A DNA stretch of 64,000 nt from Saprospiraceae bacterium (GTDB lineage: Bacteria; Bacteroidota; Bacteroidia; Chitinophagales; Saprospiraceae), in assembly GCA_013214355.1 (NCBI GenBank), contig JABSSL010000084.1, positions 1-64,000 of the forward strand. Reading direction: 5' to 3'. Numbering within the stretch: the stretch's first letter is position 1; every line of letters starts with the position of its first letter. The notes beneath the pieces were generated by a model. It saw only the letters and a list, made by a program, of their open reading frames with translations. It was not told the origin of the DNA and did not search any database. The position numbers and the translations under genes were made by a program. Positions 16,601 to 24,611 of the stretch are shown piece by piece.

Positions 16601-17774
16601 GACTATACCCCAATCCCAATCTTAATAAGCGAAACCACAGCCCCCCAAGGGAATCTTCCATTACTCTGAAGACATAGTTGTCGTATTTATGTGGTCCAGG
16701 ATCTATTTGGTAGAAGGGGAATCGCTGCTGATCGAGATTCACCCTACTGACACCAAACAGAGTACCTACCCATAAATTGTCAAATCGGTCGTACAAGAGG
16801 GCAAGGATTCTGCTGTCGATCGGAGTATACGGATTATCCGGATCATGTTCATATCCTTCTATACCCCCATCTTTTTTCAAACGAAATAGACCGTCCTTTT
16901 GGGTTCCAAACCAAACATCACCTGCTGTACTAACTAAGACATCTAAGAGGACAGGGCTAGTTAGCTTTGGTATATCAAGTTTAGAAAAGGACTTGTTCTT
17001 GAAATCGAATAGCCAGGCTCCATCGTTTGTAGCTAACCACATCGAATCCCCATGATCCATAGCCGCATCTAACACTTGAAATTCTTGATGCGAATCTTGC
17101 CACTGTTCCGGTAAAAACTGCTTCAGGGAAGAATCTTTTTCCACCATCCAAATACCCTTATTCGAAGCGGCAAAAATACTATCTCCACTTGTCCCTTGGA
17201 TAGCCGTTACCCCAAGGGCGCCCTGCCTCCGTTCTCCAAGATCTAGTTGATCAAACACCCTTATATCATCAATTTCAAGGTCAGACAGCACGTATAAATT
17301 TTGAGCATCTCCCACCCATAGTCTCTGCTGCTCGTCCTCACATAGAGAAAGAATGCGACCATTAGCAGTTTGGTAGTTTGGGCTATCCTTCAAGAACCGA
17401 GAAATCGTATTTGAAAACCTGTCATAGCAAAAGAGTCCATTATCGGCACCAATCCAGATCTTACCATTGGAATCCTCCAGCAAGGCATTAATCAAGCCCG
17501 GGTTAAACTTTGTGGAATCTTCCAGTAGAAAGTTCTGCTTTCTGATCGCGGAACCATCATACTTGTACAAACCTCGAGCTCCAATCCAAATAAAGCCATA
17601 GCTGTCTTCAAGAAATGTCCGCGTATTCATCCGCCCCATTTCTTCAAAGACGATCTGTTTTGATAATTGGAAGGACTGAGCCTCAACAGCTCCAGCAAGC
17701 GACAAAAAAAGCAGCACATAGGAGATCACCACAGATTGGACTGGCCCAATTTTATAGCGCATTTTTCGGGGCAT
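13659..17774 (-). CDS. Hybrid two-component system (one-protein sensor-regulator)
   Basis: Full-length HTCS of 1371 residues. Order: signal peptide (1-32); two seven-bladed propellers made of WxG repeats (about 40-715); Y_Y_Y domain (about 720-785); one membrane helix (about 791-812); HisKA with the phospho-acceptor in THEFRTPLT near residue 842; HATPase (N, G1 DTGIGIAPDQ, G2 GEGSGIGLTLSKEL); receiver with the Asp of DLIICDVMMPEMDG near 1163; AraC-type DNA-binding domain (about 1265-1368). Such proteins sense a periplasmic ligand and switch on nearby genes. The likely local target is the propeller gene at 12017, whose start is 301 bp downstream. Confidence 0.92.
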   Translation of the reverse strand: MPRKMRYKIGPVQSVVISYVLLFLSLAGAVEAQSFQLSKQIVFEEMGRMNTRTFLEDSYGFIWIGARGLYKYDGSAIRKQNFLLEDSTKFNPGLINALLEDSNGKIWIGADNGLFCYDRFSNTISRFLKDSPNYQTANGRILSLCEDEQQRLWVGDAQNLYVLSDLEIDDIRVFDQLDLGERRQGALGVTAIQGTSGDSIFAASNKGIWMVEKDSSLKQFLPEQWQDSHQEFQVLDAAMDHGDSMWLATNDGAWLFDFKNKSFSKLDIPKLTSPVLLDVLVSTAGDVWFGTQKDGLFRLKKDGGIEGYEHDPDNPYTPIDSRILALLYDRFDNLWVGTLFGVSRVNLDQQRFPFYQIDPGPHKYDNYVFRVMEDSLGGLWFRLLRLGLGYSPGPGRDLDVLLRPEPSSIGEEIKDFCVDPDGDVWVITLTNGLFRFRKGTRRFESIDLGDSLKQAYTHTILSDQKNGQYLWFTSKFGLCRVDRFTFKRKWFRLQDDLPEFEDSGMGSLEQSEDYNFWFTRMKGGKRQILCFDYDSERFSNISELPINPSIPHFRTGQVKALSGNRIWIGTTIGLIQVDASTKTFQLITEKEGLPVPSVRSITPDLQGNIWFTGPTKICKFDGQQYACFDGQHDIDLFNSTSVSLGASGRVSFGGRNGLYSFYPEDIEFKRDTFPLPVHLTNFKVFNKPRRLDKAYELIEQIELPYNENAFSLEFSALYFLQPDQIRYKYRLRPFEDEWREADFQTREIPYPKLSPGTYTFQVKASLDGERWSADTEDLKITLRILPPWYLTWWAYCLYGLFSIALLMAVWGFQLRKQLAKAETLRLKGLDKVKTRLYTNITHEFRTPLTIINGTTTQLKQKVNYDNRLELDRIHRNGEQLLDLVNQMLDLTKLEDGKLGLYMVHGDVVQFLNYLYASFRSLATSKGISWEFQADTADILMDFDSEKLRQIVSNLLSNALKFTAPGGSVLLSVDVEHERNQGGDNRLLSKNKHATSYLRIKVTDTGIGIAPDQLDKVFSRFYQVDNSSTKAGEGSGIGLTLSKELVNLLGGQIGVKSQVEKGSEFFVVLPIKRESTIPFEWKEKDQKLSDNLISNVLESKKETSLSQQEQELNRPQLLLIDDNKDVLAYFQLLLQDHYALTTAKHGKEGLDFVHKEMPDLIICDVMMPEMDGFQFCRTLKEDVSTCHIPIILLTAKADMDSRLEGIEYGADIYLSKPVVEKELKIWIRKLLQNRERLKQFYTSGPFFKHTKDVPTVDPPHSTVDHGFFSSLVQQVEASLSDPTFTAEKLSEQLFMSYPTCLRKVKGVTGMTIKEYIRHIRIHRASYLLLEQPNRKITSIALEVGFASNAHFSREFRKAMGLSPTAYRKENLA

Positions 17775-17943
17775 GAGACGGGTTCTTTGGTTCTCAACCT
17801 AAAATTACAGTTTCAGATACATTCCATCGTAGAAAACCGAAGAAGATATGTACTCATTTTGGCAAAGTAGTGGATAGCCAATGCCCAGAAATTGCTAAAT
17901 AGGTAATTTGATTTTACCTTTTACTGAGATCAATAGCTGATTC

Positions 17944-18549
17944 TTAGGTAACCTTGCCCTTGAGTTTAGCTAGCCTTTTCAGTTTATCCTCTCGAAGTGG
18001 CTTCTTGATTAAGCTTATAAACCAAGGCACTCCATATCCATTCTTGCTCAAATGCGCTCCCCCAAGTTGGTAAATGAAGGAGTTTCCTTTGACTCCGTGT
18101 CCATCTAGGAGGCGATTATAAAAGTTGAATAGGCAGGCAATAAGAATGGTGTGGTACAGGGCTTCTTCTGTCCAGCCCGCAGCCCAAACTTTATCTACAT
18201 CCTTTTGCACAATTTTGCTAGGCGTAAGGGTTAGTTTCTTTAGGTAATGAAATAGGGGCTTGAGCTTTTCCTTGATCGGAGCTTGATCGATATCTTCTAA
18301 GAGTTGCTCGATAATATCTCCTTCCACTCCAAATTGAGCTGCGACGGCAGCATGTGAACCATAGCAAAACTGGCAGGCATTAAGGCCAGATACGAAGGCC
18401 GCCATGATTTCCTTTTCCGCTGCAGACAAAGGAGATTGCCCTCGCATGATTCGCTGTGCTACCTTGTCCAATGGGCCTAATCGTTTTCTATCATTAAAGG
18501 TAATATCCGTGATATCTGAATAGTCATCTAAGTGCTTAAAGAATGGCAT
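17944..18549 (-). CDS. Peroxidase-related carboxymuconolactone decarboxylase-like protein
   Basis: AhpD/CMD-fold protein of 201 residues with the redox motif C-x-x-C-x3-H in NACQFCYGSHAAV. Flanking helices match the 'uncharacterised peroxidase-related enzyme' subgroup (ISGLNACQFC pattern, then LTLTPSKIVQKDVDKV). It is cytoplasmic and probably acts as a thiol-dependent peroxidase partner. The next gene upstream on the same strand encodes a DUF1772 membrane protein (35 bp gap), and an AraC regulator follows further up, suggesting one stress or detoxification unit. Confidence 0.8.
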   Translation of the reverse strand: MPFFKHLDDYSDITDITFNDRKRLGPLDKVAQRIMRGQSPLSAAEKEIMAAFVSGLNACQFCYGSHAAVAAQFGVEGDIIEQLLEDIDQAPIKEKLKPLFHYLKKLTLTPSKIVQKDVDKVWAAGWTEEALYHTILIACLFNFYNRLLDGHGVKGNSFIYQLGGAHLSKNGYGVPWFISLIKKPLREDKLKRLAKLKGKVT

Positions 18550-18584
18550 CTGACTTAATCTTTATGAGTGAAAAATAGGACGAA

Positions 18585-19082
18585 CTAAGAGGTTGAATTA
18601 GGGAACACCGCAATCAGTGAAAGCATGAAGGACAGCACGGCAAATAGTGTTCTAATCCAATGCAGACGGTTCCATTTTATTTCGTAGGAACGTCTGAATT
18701 CCTTCATTTCTGCCTCCCCAAGACTGGACAGATCCAAGACATCCAAGGCGTCGTTAAGCGGCACGTTACCAAAGGCGGTCACACCGAAAGTCCCCAACAT
18801 ATAGACCAGGGTAGCACCGAGCATGAGCCAAAACCTAGGTCCAGCTTGGTAGTGCTGAAAAGTACTGATCCCAAGCACCAAAGGACTGCCCATGAAAACT
18901 AGATAGAAGGCAGGGTTTAGGATCGCTCGATTGATCGATTGCATGCTTTCCAAATAAGTGATGTCAATCACCCTCTTGGTACCTGGGATTACAGAGACCA
19001 TCCAGGCGTAAAAGAATCCGGCAGATAGACCGGTCAGGATAACGGCAGTCAATAGCGTTATTGATTTAATAGAGATTTCCAT
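18585..19082 (-). CDS. DUF1772 (anthrone-oxygenase-like) membrane protein
   Basis: 165 residues with four predicted membrane helices and the family stretches GFFYAWMVSVIPG, GSPLVLG and TAFGNVPLNDALD. The last is the conserved N-x-P-(L/M)-N motif of DUF1772. Fungal relatives oxidise anthrones; bacterial members have no assigned substrate. It sits upstream of, and probably in one transcript with, the peroxidase-related gene. Confidence 0.8.
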   Translation of the reverse strand: MEISIKSITLLTAVILTGLSAGFFYAWMVSVIPGTKRVIDITYLESMQSINRAILNPAFYLVFMGSPLVLGISTFQHYQAGPRFWLMLGATLVYMLGTFGVTAFGNVPLNDALDVLDLSSLGEAEMKEFRRSYEIKWNRLHWIRTLFAVLSFMLSLIAVFPNSTS

Positions 19083-19443
19083 GACTAAAGATGTTTTTAG
19101 AGTTGAGTGGGAGTAAGTATATGTAGATTGAAATGGTTTAAGAATGGCCGCTGAGCCTAGATGGAGAAGATTTTTTGCTCAATTAAGGCTTTTTTGAGTC
19201 GTACCTGTCGAGCTGCCAGGCAGGATAGCAGTGCTACCCGGCGATAAACCCGCCTGCTCCGGCAAGAAAACGAAGAGTGAGCCAAAAAGAGCTTCATCGC
19301 AGCCAGTGTGGCATTTTTAAACAACTTCATTATTTTCATTTCACTTCTGTGTTATTTACAGTAGCAAAATTGGAGGAAAACGAGACCTCATACTTGACCC
19401 TGTGCGCCAATCTTATGACACTTTAAGCCAAACGGAAAATGTT
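19083..19443. other. Intergenic, GC-rich hairpin-prone segment
   Basis: Between the AraC gene (ending at 19444) and the DUF1772 gene. GGGTAG and CTATCC, flanked by CAGGC and GCCTG (- strand, about 19218-19256), could fold into a stem. A 60-codon frame (19157-19339, -) starts MKIMKLFKNATLAAMKLF but its composition is unlike a folded protein, and I do not call it a gene. Confidence 0.35.
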
Positions 19444-20436
19444 CTAAAGTCGATTGCGATAATCCAGGGGGGATTGGCCGGTCCATTGTTTGAAGGCGCG
19501 ACTGAAGGCACTTTGCTCGGAGAAGCCCGTTTGGAAGGCTATTTCGCCTACACTACTAGAGCTATTCTTGAGCAAATCGATAGATATTCTTTCTTGGGTT
19601 TGTTTGACCAAGCTTCTAAAGGTGAGGCCACTATCAGACAACCTTCGGGTGAGGGTGCGACTGCTCATTCCCATGTGTTCACCAATCTGCAGGATGCTAG
19701 GTATCCCACTAGGTAGGGCGTCCTTGATTAGCTTTTCGACATCAGCAGCTATCTTGTTAGAACTGACCTCAATCCCTTTGGTTTCCTCTTGCACCCTTTC
19801 TACCAGAAATTTGTTGATGCTAGTATCCGCCTTGGCGGTACGAGTCTCCAAATCAGTCGTTTGGTAGGCCATGAAATCGTGCGACTGATCAAATAGGACA
19901 GGACAATTAAAGGCCTGTTGGTGACTATCCATTTTTGTAGGTGCAGCGTGTTTGAAGGAGACGCTCAAGGGTAGGATGCCATCCTTTTCTGAGATCGCTT
20001 TTAGCACCACTACCGTAGCTGAAAAGGTCGCTTCATTCGATAAGGAAACGCCTCTTCGATAGGCATCTCGATACAAAAATATCTTTGAGATTCCTCCTTG
20101 CTTTTCTACTTTGAATACATAAGTATTGGATAGCAACTGAAAATAGCGCTCACTCCGTTCGAAAATCTCTCCAACTTTAGAACAAGTTTTCCAGGAGAGC
20201 CCTAACACACCGTAATCATCCATCTTCATTTCTTGCCCAACCCGGACGGCAAATCCTGGCCCCAAGGTATCGTCCAACATCTCGTGCAAGGCGAAGAAGT
20301 TATCCGCAGGTACAGCTTGGATTTTTTCTAGCGCATCAATAGGTATCGGGAGATGCTTAAAGTCGCGCTCCGTCATACCTTCGGCCAAGGCATGATATAA
20401 GATTTTTTTGTAAAGACTTATCGAGATGTAATTCAT
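19444..20436 (-). CDS. AraC regulator, ArgR/OruR-type sensor domain
   Basis: 330 residues. The N-terminal ~200 form the arabinose_bd-like domain found in OruR/ArgR-type regulators (LPIPIDALEKIQAVPADNFFALHEML, DYGVLGLSWKTC, LSVSFKHAAP). The C-terminal ~95 are the AraC double HTH, with MSSRTLTRRLSDSGLTF and GFSEQSAFSRAFKQWTGQSP. It is encoded 361 bp upstream of the DUF1772/peroxidase-related pair on the same strand and is their likely regulator. Ligand unknown. Confidence 0.85.
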   Translation of the reverse strand: MNYISISLYKKILYHALAEGMTERDFKHLPIPIDALEKIQAVPADNFFALHEMLDDTLGPGFAVRVGQEMKMDDYGVLGLSWKTCSKVGEIFERSERYFQLLSNTYVFKVEKQGGISKIFLYRDAYRRGVSLSNEATFSATVVVLKAISEKDGILPLSVSFKHAAPTKMDSHQQAFNCPVLFDQSHDFMAYQTTDLETRTAKADTSINKFLVERVQEETKGIEVSSNKIAADVEKLIKDALPSGIPSILQIGEHMGMSSRTLTRRLSDSGLTFRSLVKQTQERISIDLLKNSSSSVGEIAFQTGFSEQSAFSRAFKQWTGQSPLDYRNRL

Positions 20437-20540
20437 TGCAGAGACCTCAACTATAACTCTTTGAATACTGCTGCCGAAAGGTAAGAACTTTTTCTTGAAG
20501 AAGAGACACCTAGTTTTTTTGAGCTTAGAACGAATGAGAC

Positions 20541-20807
20541 TTAGGAAATAGGAAGATCATGACCTTTCTTGTTAAGTTTATACTCTAAGGCCCTTTTCTG
20601 CTTCCGTACTAACAAAACACGTTCTCTTTTAAGTTGACGCAAATGCTGGTATACAGTGGAGTAGCTAATCTGGATACCGCTATTTCTCATGTTGAGATAT
20701 AGTTGTTCAGAGGAAATGAATTTGGGATGAGACCGCAAAAGATGTAAAATCCTATTTCGGTTAGCTAACATAAGCTTTTCAGGATTAGAGTAAACTGTAG
20801 AATTCAA
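20541..20807 (-). CDS. Fur-type winged-helix protein lacking the metal domain
   Basis: 88 residues that match only the Fur-family DNA-binding half: RILHLLRSHPKFISSEQLYLNM followed by ISYSTVYQHLRQLKRERVL, where the family has TVYRTL..L. The C-terminal dimerisation and metal-binding part (HHH..C motifs) is absent, and there is no frame to supply it downstream. It is the gene following the haem receptor on the same strand, at the edge of a region full of Fur-like palindromes. It could compete with a full-length Fur, act without metal, or be a relic; these options are inference. Confidence 0.65.
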   Translation of the reverse strand: MNSTVYSNPEKLMLANRNRILHLLRSHPKFISSEQLYLNMRNSGIQISYSTVYQHLRQLKRERVLLVRKQKRALEYKLNKKGHDLPIS

Positions 20808-20821
20808 CGATTTCTTATTAA

Positions 20822-21002
20822 ACTTTATTCTGAACTGGTTTTATAGTATTAGGGAGATGTATTTTGTGGCTGACCAAGGCAGGACCGGACCCTAATAGCC
20901 TTAGCTCTTAAGGGGAGCCTGTCCGGCGGCCAGACGGGGACTGAACGCAGGACAGCCACTAAAGACACTTCTTGATGCAGACAAATTAGTTTAGAATAAA
21001 GT
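20822..21002. mobile_element. MITE-like element with 15-bp inverted ends
   Basis: ACTTTATTCTGAACT (20822-20836) is the reverse complement of AGTTTAGAATAAAGT (20988-21002) with one mismatch, and weaker similarity continues inward (..TTT). The 150-bp core is much more GC-rich than its surroundings and holds nested stems (CTGTCC with GGACAG; CCGGAC with GTCCGG). No coding frame. No clear target duplication. It could instead be a structured 3' region of the haem-receptor transcript. Confidence 0.4.
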
Positions 21003-21054
21003 CTATTGTGCCGTTACAGGGAATGAGCTCTCCTAAACCTCTATACTTTTTGTT

Positions 21055-23133
21055 TCAAAGAGACAAATTAAAGCTCGCTCTTACGAAAAAACTTCGACCT
21101 GGACTAATGGGAGCAGTACCGCCACCACTGCTATGAGCACCACCGCCACCGCCACTTTGTTGGACCGTTTTAACATCCAAGATATTTCGAACCCCAGCTG
21201 TTAGCAGGAGGCGATTCTGCCAAATCTTGGGGAATTGTAGTGAACCATCCAACATCCAAAATCCCTTCTGAGATCTTTGCCTAGCAATGGTATTACCCTC
21301 GTCATCTGTATCAGGAAAGAAGCTGATACGCCTGTCGTTATACCGAAGAAAAACTGCTGCTTGTAAAGCAGGTTTTGACCAATTGTATCGCAATTCTGAA
21401 TTCCATTCATAGGTATAGGTAAAAGGATCTATTCCTTCCAGGGTAGAAGACAAAGGGTTGTAATAACCAATGATGGCAAGTCCCGTTTGCCAGTTAAATC
21501 CTTGGTGTTGACCCTTGGCTTGGGCCTGGATACCTTGTGTTTTGTAGACGACCTGATTGAAGTAGGCAAATTGCAAAGTTGAGGTATCTGTGGCGGGCAC
21601 TAGACCATCAGAACCTTCGATAAATTCAAACAGTCCGATTCGATCCCGAATATCATTATAAAAGCCATTCAGCTTTACCCCCCAGCTGTTCTTATCTTCC
21701 TTATGCTGATGACTTATACTTATTTGGACATTATCAGATTTCTCAGCCCGTAAATTAGGATTCCCAATGATATAGTGATTGATATCAATGAATTCAAAAA
21801 ATAATTCCTTCAAATCGGGACTCCGGAAGCCTTGGCCATAAGAAGCCCGGATTGTCCATTTTGGGTGCCAGGAGTACTTTAGATTCAGGGAGGGAATAAC
21901 GGGACTCCCATATTTGGTATTATAAGCATATCTCATCCCTGCTTCCAGAGTTAGATCAGAAAATAGATCGTAACGCAGGGTACCAAAAATCGCATAGTCC
22001 CCTAGCTCACTGAAATTAGCTTTCTTGCTACTTGGATCCTGAATCCTTATTCCAGTGGCATTATCATATCTTAGATCTACCCCCAGCTGATAATTCCAGG
22101 CTAGATCTTTGAATCGGCTAGCTAAAGTTGCTCTGAGCATGTAACTATCAAAGAAGGACGTATCTTGCTGCCCTGCTACCTCATCTAAAGTAGCCTGTTC
22201 AAAATTATTGCGAAAAGTATTCTTGTAACGACTATAGGAATTGAAAGCCGTAACTGCTTGTATGTAGTAATTACTTCCTACTTCTCCTTCAAAGCTTAGG
22301 GAATGATCTTCGCGTAGTGTTTGGTATCGATCATCAAAGGCATAAGGCTTGAATTGTGGTCGACGCACATCCCCTAAATTATCTACTTGCTCGTCAAAGT
22401 AATTGAAAGTATAGCGCAAGTTTTGTTCATCACTTAACTGGTAGGATAGGGAAGCCGTAGCATACCATTGTTCCTTCGGATTCCACAAGACGGAACGGGT
22501 AGTATCTTCACTAAATCCATTAAATACATCCTGGCCAGCTTTAAACTGAAGCAAGGTTTTATCCTTCCAACGCCAGCCCAAATTACCGCCCAAAATCCTT
22601 TCACCTCTACTCTCCAATTGAGTATTCAAGCCAATTGAAATGGGCTTAATCTGGGACTTCTTGCTAATGAGGTGAATCACCCCACCCAGAGCATCTGTCC
22701 CGTAACTTACGCCCAGTGGTCCCTGGACAATTTCGATTCGTTCAATATTTTGCAAGTTGATCTGTCCAAGATCAATATTTCCACCTTGCCGACCAATCAC
22801 GGGGACACCATCTAATAAAATCTTTACATTTTGTCCACTGACCCCGGCAAGGCTAAGGCTACTCCCAAGTACCAAATCCTGTTGAATTGAAATATTAGGC
22901 TCTTGTTGTAGCAATTGCTCCAGGTTGGTCGCGCCCCTTCTCTCAATAACATCTCGTTTAATAATCTGAATATCTTGAATGGCATTGCGACGATCCGTAG
23001 GAGCGTATTGAGCAGTAACAACCACATCATCTAGGTCAATACTCCAAGCCAAGGTATCTGGCCCAGTTTGCCCAGATAGACTGCAAGAGATCAAGATGAG
23101 TGCTAAAAAGCAATAGTGATTTTTAGGAATCAT
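21055..23133 (-). CDS. HmuR-like TonB-dependent haem receptor
   Basis: Outer-membrane receptor of 692-694 residues: signal peptide ending SLSGQ, a plug with DVVVTAQYAP and RRGATNLEQLLQQEPNIS, then a 22-stranded barrel. The haem-receptor signature boxes are present: FRSP (for FRAP) in GFRSPDLKELFFEF and NPNL in IIGNPNLRAEKS. A Gly-rich stretch with a His (SGGGGGAHSSGGG) sits in the last extracellular loop. The start is at M3 (23133) or M1 (23139), overlapping the end of the 64-residue upstream gene, so the two are translationally coupled. It imports haem or haemoglobin-bound haem with TonB energy. Confidence 0.88.
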   Translation of the reverse strand: MIPKNHYCFLALILISCSLSGQTGPDTLAWSIDLDDVVVTAQYAPTDRRNAIQDIQIIKRDVIERRGATNLEQLLQQEPNISIQQDLVLGSSLSLAGVSGQNVKILLDGVPVIGRQGGNIDLGQINLQNIERIEIVQGPLGVSYGTDALGGVIHLISKKSQIKPISIGLNTQLESRGERILGGNLGWRWKDKTLLQFKAGQDVFNGFSEDTTRSVLWNPKEQWYATASLSYQLSDEQNLRYTFNYFDEQVDNLGDVRRPQFKPYAFDDRYQTLREDHSLSFEGEVGSNYYIQAVTAFNSYSRYKNTFRNNFEQATLDEVAGQQDTSFFDSYMLRATLASRFKDLAWNYQLGVDLRYDNATGIRIQDPSSKKANFSELGDYAIFGTLRYDLFSDLTLEAGMRYAYNTKYGSPVIPSLNLKYSWHPKWTIRASYGQGFRSPDLKELFFEFIDINHYIIGNPNLRAEKSDNVQISISHQHKEDKNSWGVKLNGFYNDIRDRIGLFEFIEGSDGLVPATDTSTLQFAYFNQVVYKTQGIQAQAKGQHQGFNWQTGLAIIGYYNPLSSTLEGIDPFTYTYEWNSELRYNWSKPALQAAVFLRYNDRRISFFPDTDDEGNTIARQRSQKGFWMLDGSLQFPKIWQNRLLLTAGVRNILDVKTVQQSGGGGGAHSSGGGTAPISPGRSFFVRASFNLSL

Positions 23134-23317
23134 TAGCATTTTTTTGATCTATAGAAGGTCTCTTTTGTAGCCCTACGATGATTTTAGTTTCTTTCGAAAC
23201 CACCCCATAAAATCGGGTCATACCATTACTGGTGGACTGATCAAAAAAGGTCAATACCTTGTCTTTACGTATTTTCACGGCGTTCTTTTTGGCTTTTCTT
23301 TCTGTCTTCTGGCTCAT
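23123..23317 (-). CDS. Small basic protein in the HemP position
   Basis: 64 residues, very basic at the N-terminus (MSQKTERKAKKNAVKIRKDK), then a possible beta-strand core (MTRFYGVVSKETKIIVGLQK). It overlaps the receptor start by 11-17 bases and lies 87 bp after the HemS-like gene. In proteobacteria the equivalent slot holds HemP/HmuP, a short basic protein ending in an LILTK strand. The final IIVGLQK is only loosely similar, so I do not assign HemP. The coupling supports a real gene. Confidence 0.6.
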   Translation of the reverse strand: MSQKTERKAKKNAVKIRKDKVLTFFDQSTSNGMTRFYGVVSKETKIIVGLQKRPSIDQKNANDS

Positions 23318-23404
23318 CTTAGATGTATTTAACGGGCTAAAAACTTGGATTACTTAGAAGGTCTAGTTCCTATTACAGTTAATTCGGGCATCTCGGACTC
23401 TACT

Positions 23405-24454
23405 CTAGTTTGTAGAAGAGAATTGTTTTATGATCTCCCTCCACTCTTTTCTTTCGGCAGTTTGCACTTCCCGCTTCCCGTGGCAGCTGAGAAGCATATC
23501 TCCATTGGGATCAAAGAGTTCAAGGCTAGTCACAAGGCCATATCTAGCGGGTTTTTTAACCACCCAACTGTCTGCTACGCCATGCCGATTCAACAGTAGG
23601 TTGAATCCAGCACCCCTTATCTTAAACCATTGCTCCGTTTCCTCAATCATCTTTAAAGGGCCAGTATGGATTTGAAGACAACCTAGGTTGCCTACCATTA
23701 TTTTCATTGGGATCTCTCTAGCGCCCGTTGCCCTTAATATTGACAAGATTGCTGCATTGGGGATTTTCGTGGCATAAGCCTTAGGTGCCATTTGCAAGGC
23801 ATCTACTCTTGCTATCTTATATTTCGTAAGCAGCGAAGAGAAGTCTTGAATATCCTTTAGCTGCAGCCATTCCATTTGAAACTTACGTCTTCTTTCTACC
23901 GTAATATTGGAACTGGCCTTCGACTTTTTACGTAGCTGTTTGAGTTTTGCTCTCTTCTTTTGATTCTTAGCCCTATACTTTTCGAGCAATTTTTGAAACC
24001 CCAAAGGGTTAGATTTAGGTGTCAAATAGATCTTATGTATCGCTACACCATAAGCATCAAAAAATTGAAGACTATGCAGCACCTCTTTGGGCCTTACCGT
24101 TCTGACTGCATAAGCATGAACCCAGTTTTTCAGAAAGAAGCGAACATCAATACTTCCTTCACATAGATCTCTGGTTTCTTGGCCCTGGTAAAAGACATTG
24201 CTATCATATCTCCCAATTTTCTCATTAGTAACATATTTATTTGAAGTTACTGCCTTGATGATATCTAAGGTGGATAGCTGTATCAACATTTCTTCCCAGC
24301 TTCCTGATAAGCGCACTACTCCACTCCCTAAATTTAACTCTAAGAGCTCTAACTCAGTGACATTTAGCATTCTTGAGGCTTCGCGAAGTCTTAGGCTGGG
24401 TTTGGCCAATTTCAGTTCTTTATATCGCTCCTGTAAGGATGTCAGAGTTAGCAT
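23405..24454 (-). CDS. hemS: HemS/ChuS-family haem-handling protein
   Basis: 349 residues in the two-repeat architecture of HemS/ChuS: N-terminal LQERYKELKLAKPSLRLREASRMLNV, first-half block SLQFFDAYGVAIHKIYLT, and second-half blocks IMVGNLGCLQIHTGP, FNLLLNRHGVADSWVVKKP and GLVTSLELFDPNGD. The family degrades or traffics cytoplasmic haem. The residue at the usual proximal ligand is Gln203 (LKDIQDFSSLL), where characterised members have His in DVHxF. A basic Lys/Arg-rich linker lies at 158-191. It is in one transcript with the coupled small ORFs and the HmuR-like receptor. Confidence 0.85.
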   Translation of the reverse strand: MLTLTSLQERYKELKLAKPSLRLREASRMLNVTELELLELNLGSGVVRLSGSWEEMLIQLSTLDIIKAVTSNKYVTNEKIGRYDSNVFYQGQETRDLCEGSIDVRFFLKNWVHAYAVRTVRPKEVLHSLQFFDAYGVAIHKIYLTPKSNPLGFQKLLEKYRAKNQKKRAKLKQLRKKSKASSNITVERRRKFQMEWLQLKDIQDFSSLLTKYKIARVDALQMAPKAYATKIPNAAILSILRATGAREIPMKIMVGNLGCLQIHTGPLKMIEETEQWFKIRGAGFNLLLNRHGVADSWVVKKPARYGLVTSLELFDPNGDMLLSCHGKREVQTAERKEWREIIKQFSSTN

Positions 24455-24464
24455 AAGTGGTTCT

Positions 24465-24611
24465 TTACTGCTTATAGTTATGGATCATTAGTGTGTAGGG
24501 AGTGTTTGTAGATATTCCTGTTTGATCTAAATGTTCCTCCAGTAGCTGATTTCTGGTTTTGCTTACAATCTGAGATTTAGTTACAGATTTTTGAGCTGCA
24601 ACTTTGCTCAT
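24465..24611 (-). CDS. 48-residue ORF coupled to the haem operon
   Basis: ATG at 24611 overlaps the stop of the DUF6686-like gene as ATGA, and its stop is 10 bp before the HemS ATG, the arrangement of translationally coupled genes. The protein starts MSKVAAQKSVTKSQIVSK and ends TPYTLMIHNYKQ; it is basic and polar, with no signal or cysteine. No family recognised. The tight packing on both sides is the main support. Confidence 0.55.
   Translation of the reverse strand: MSKVAAQKSVTKSQIVSKTRNQLLEEHLDQTGISTNTPYTLMIHNYKQ

Noticed and set aside
19157-19339. 60-codon frame starting MKIMKLFKNATLAAMK
   Set aside because: Low-complexity basic composition, no conserved feature, in the leader of another gene; noted only as intergenic.
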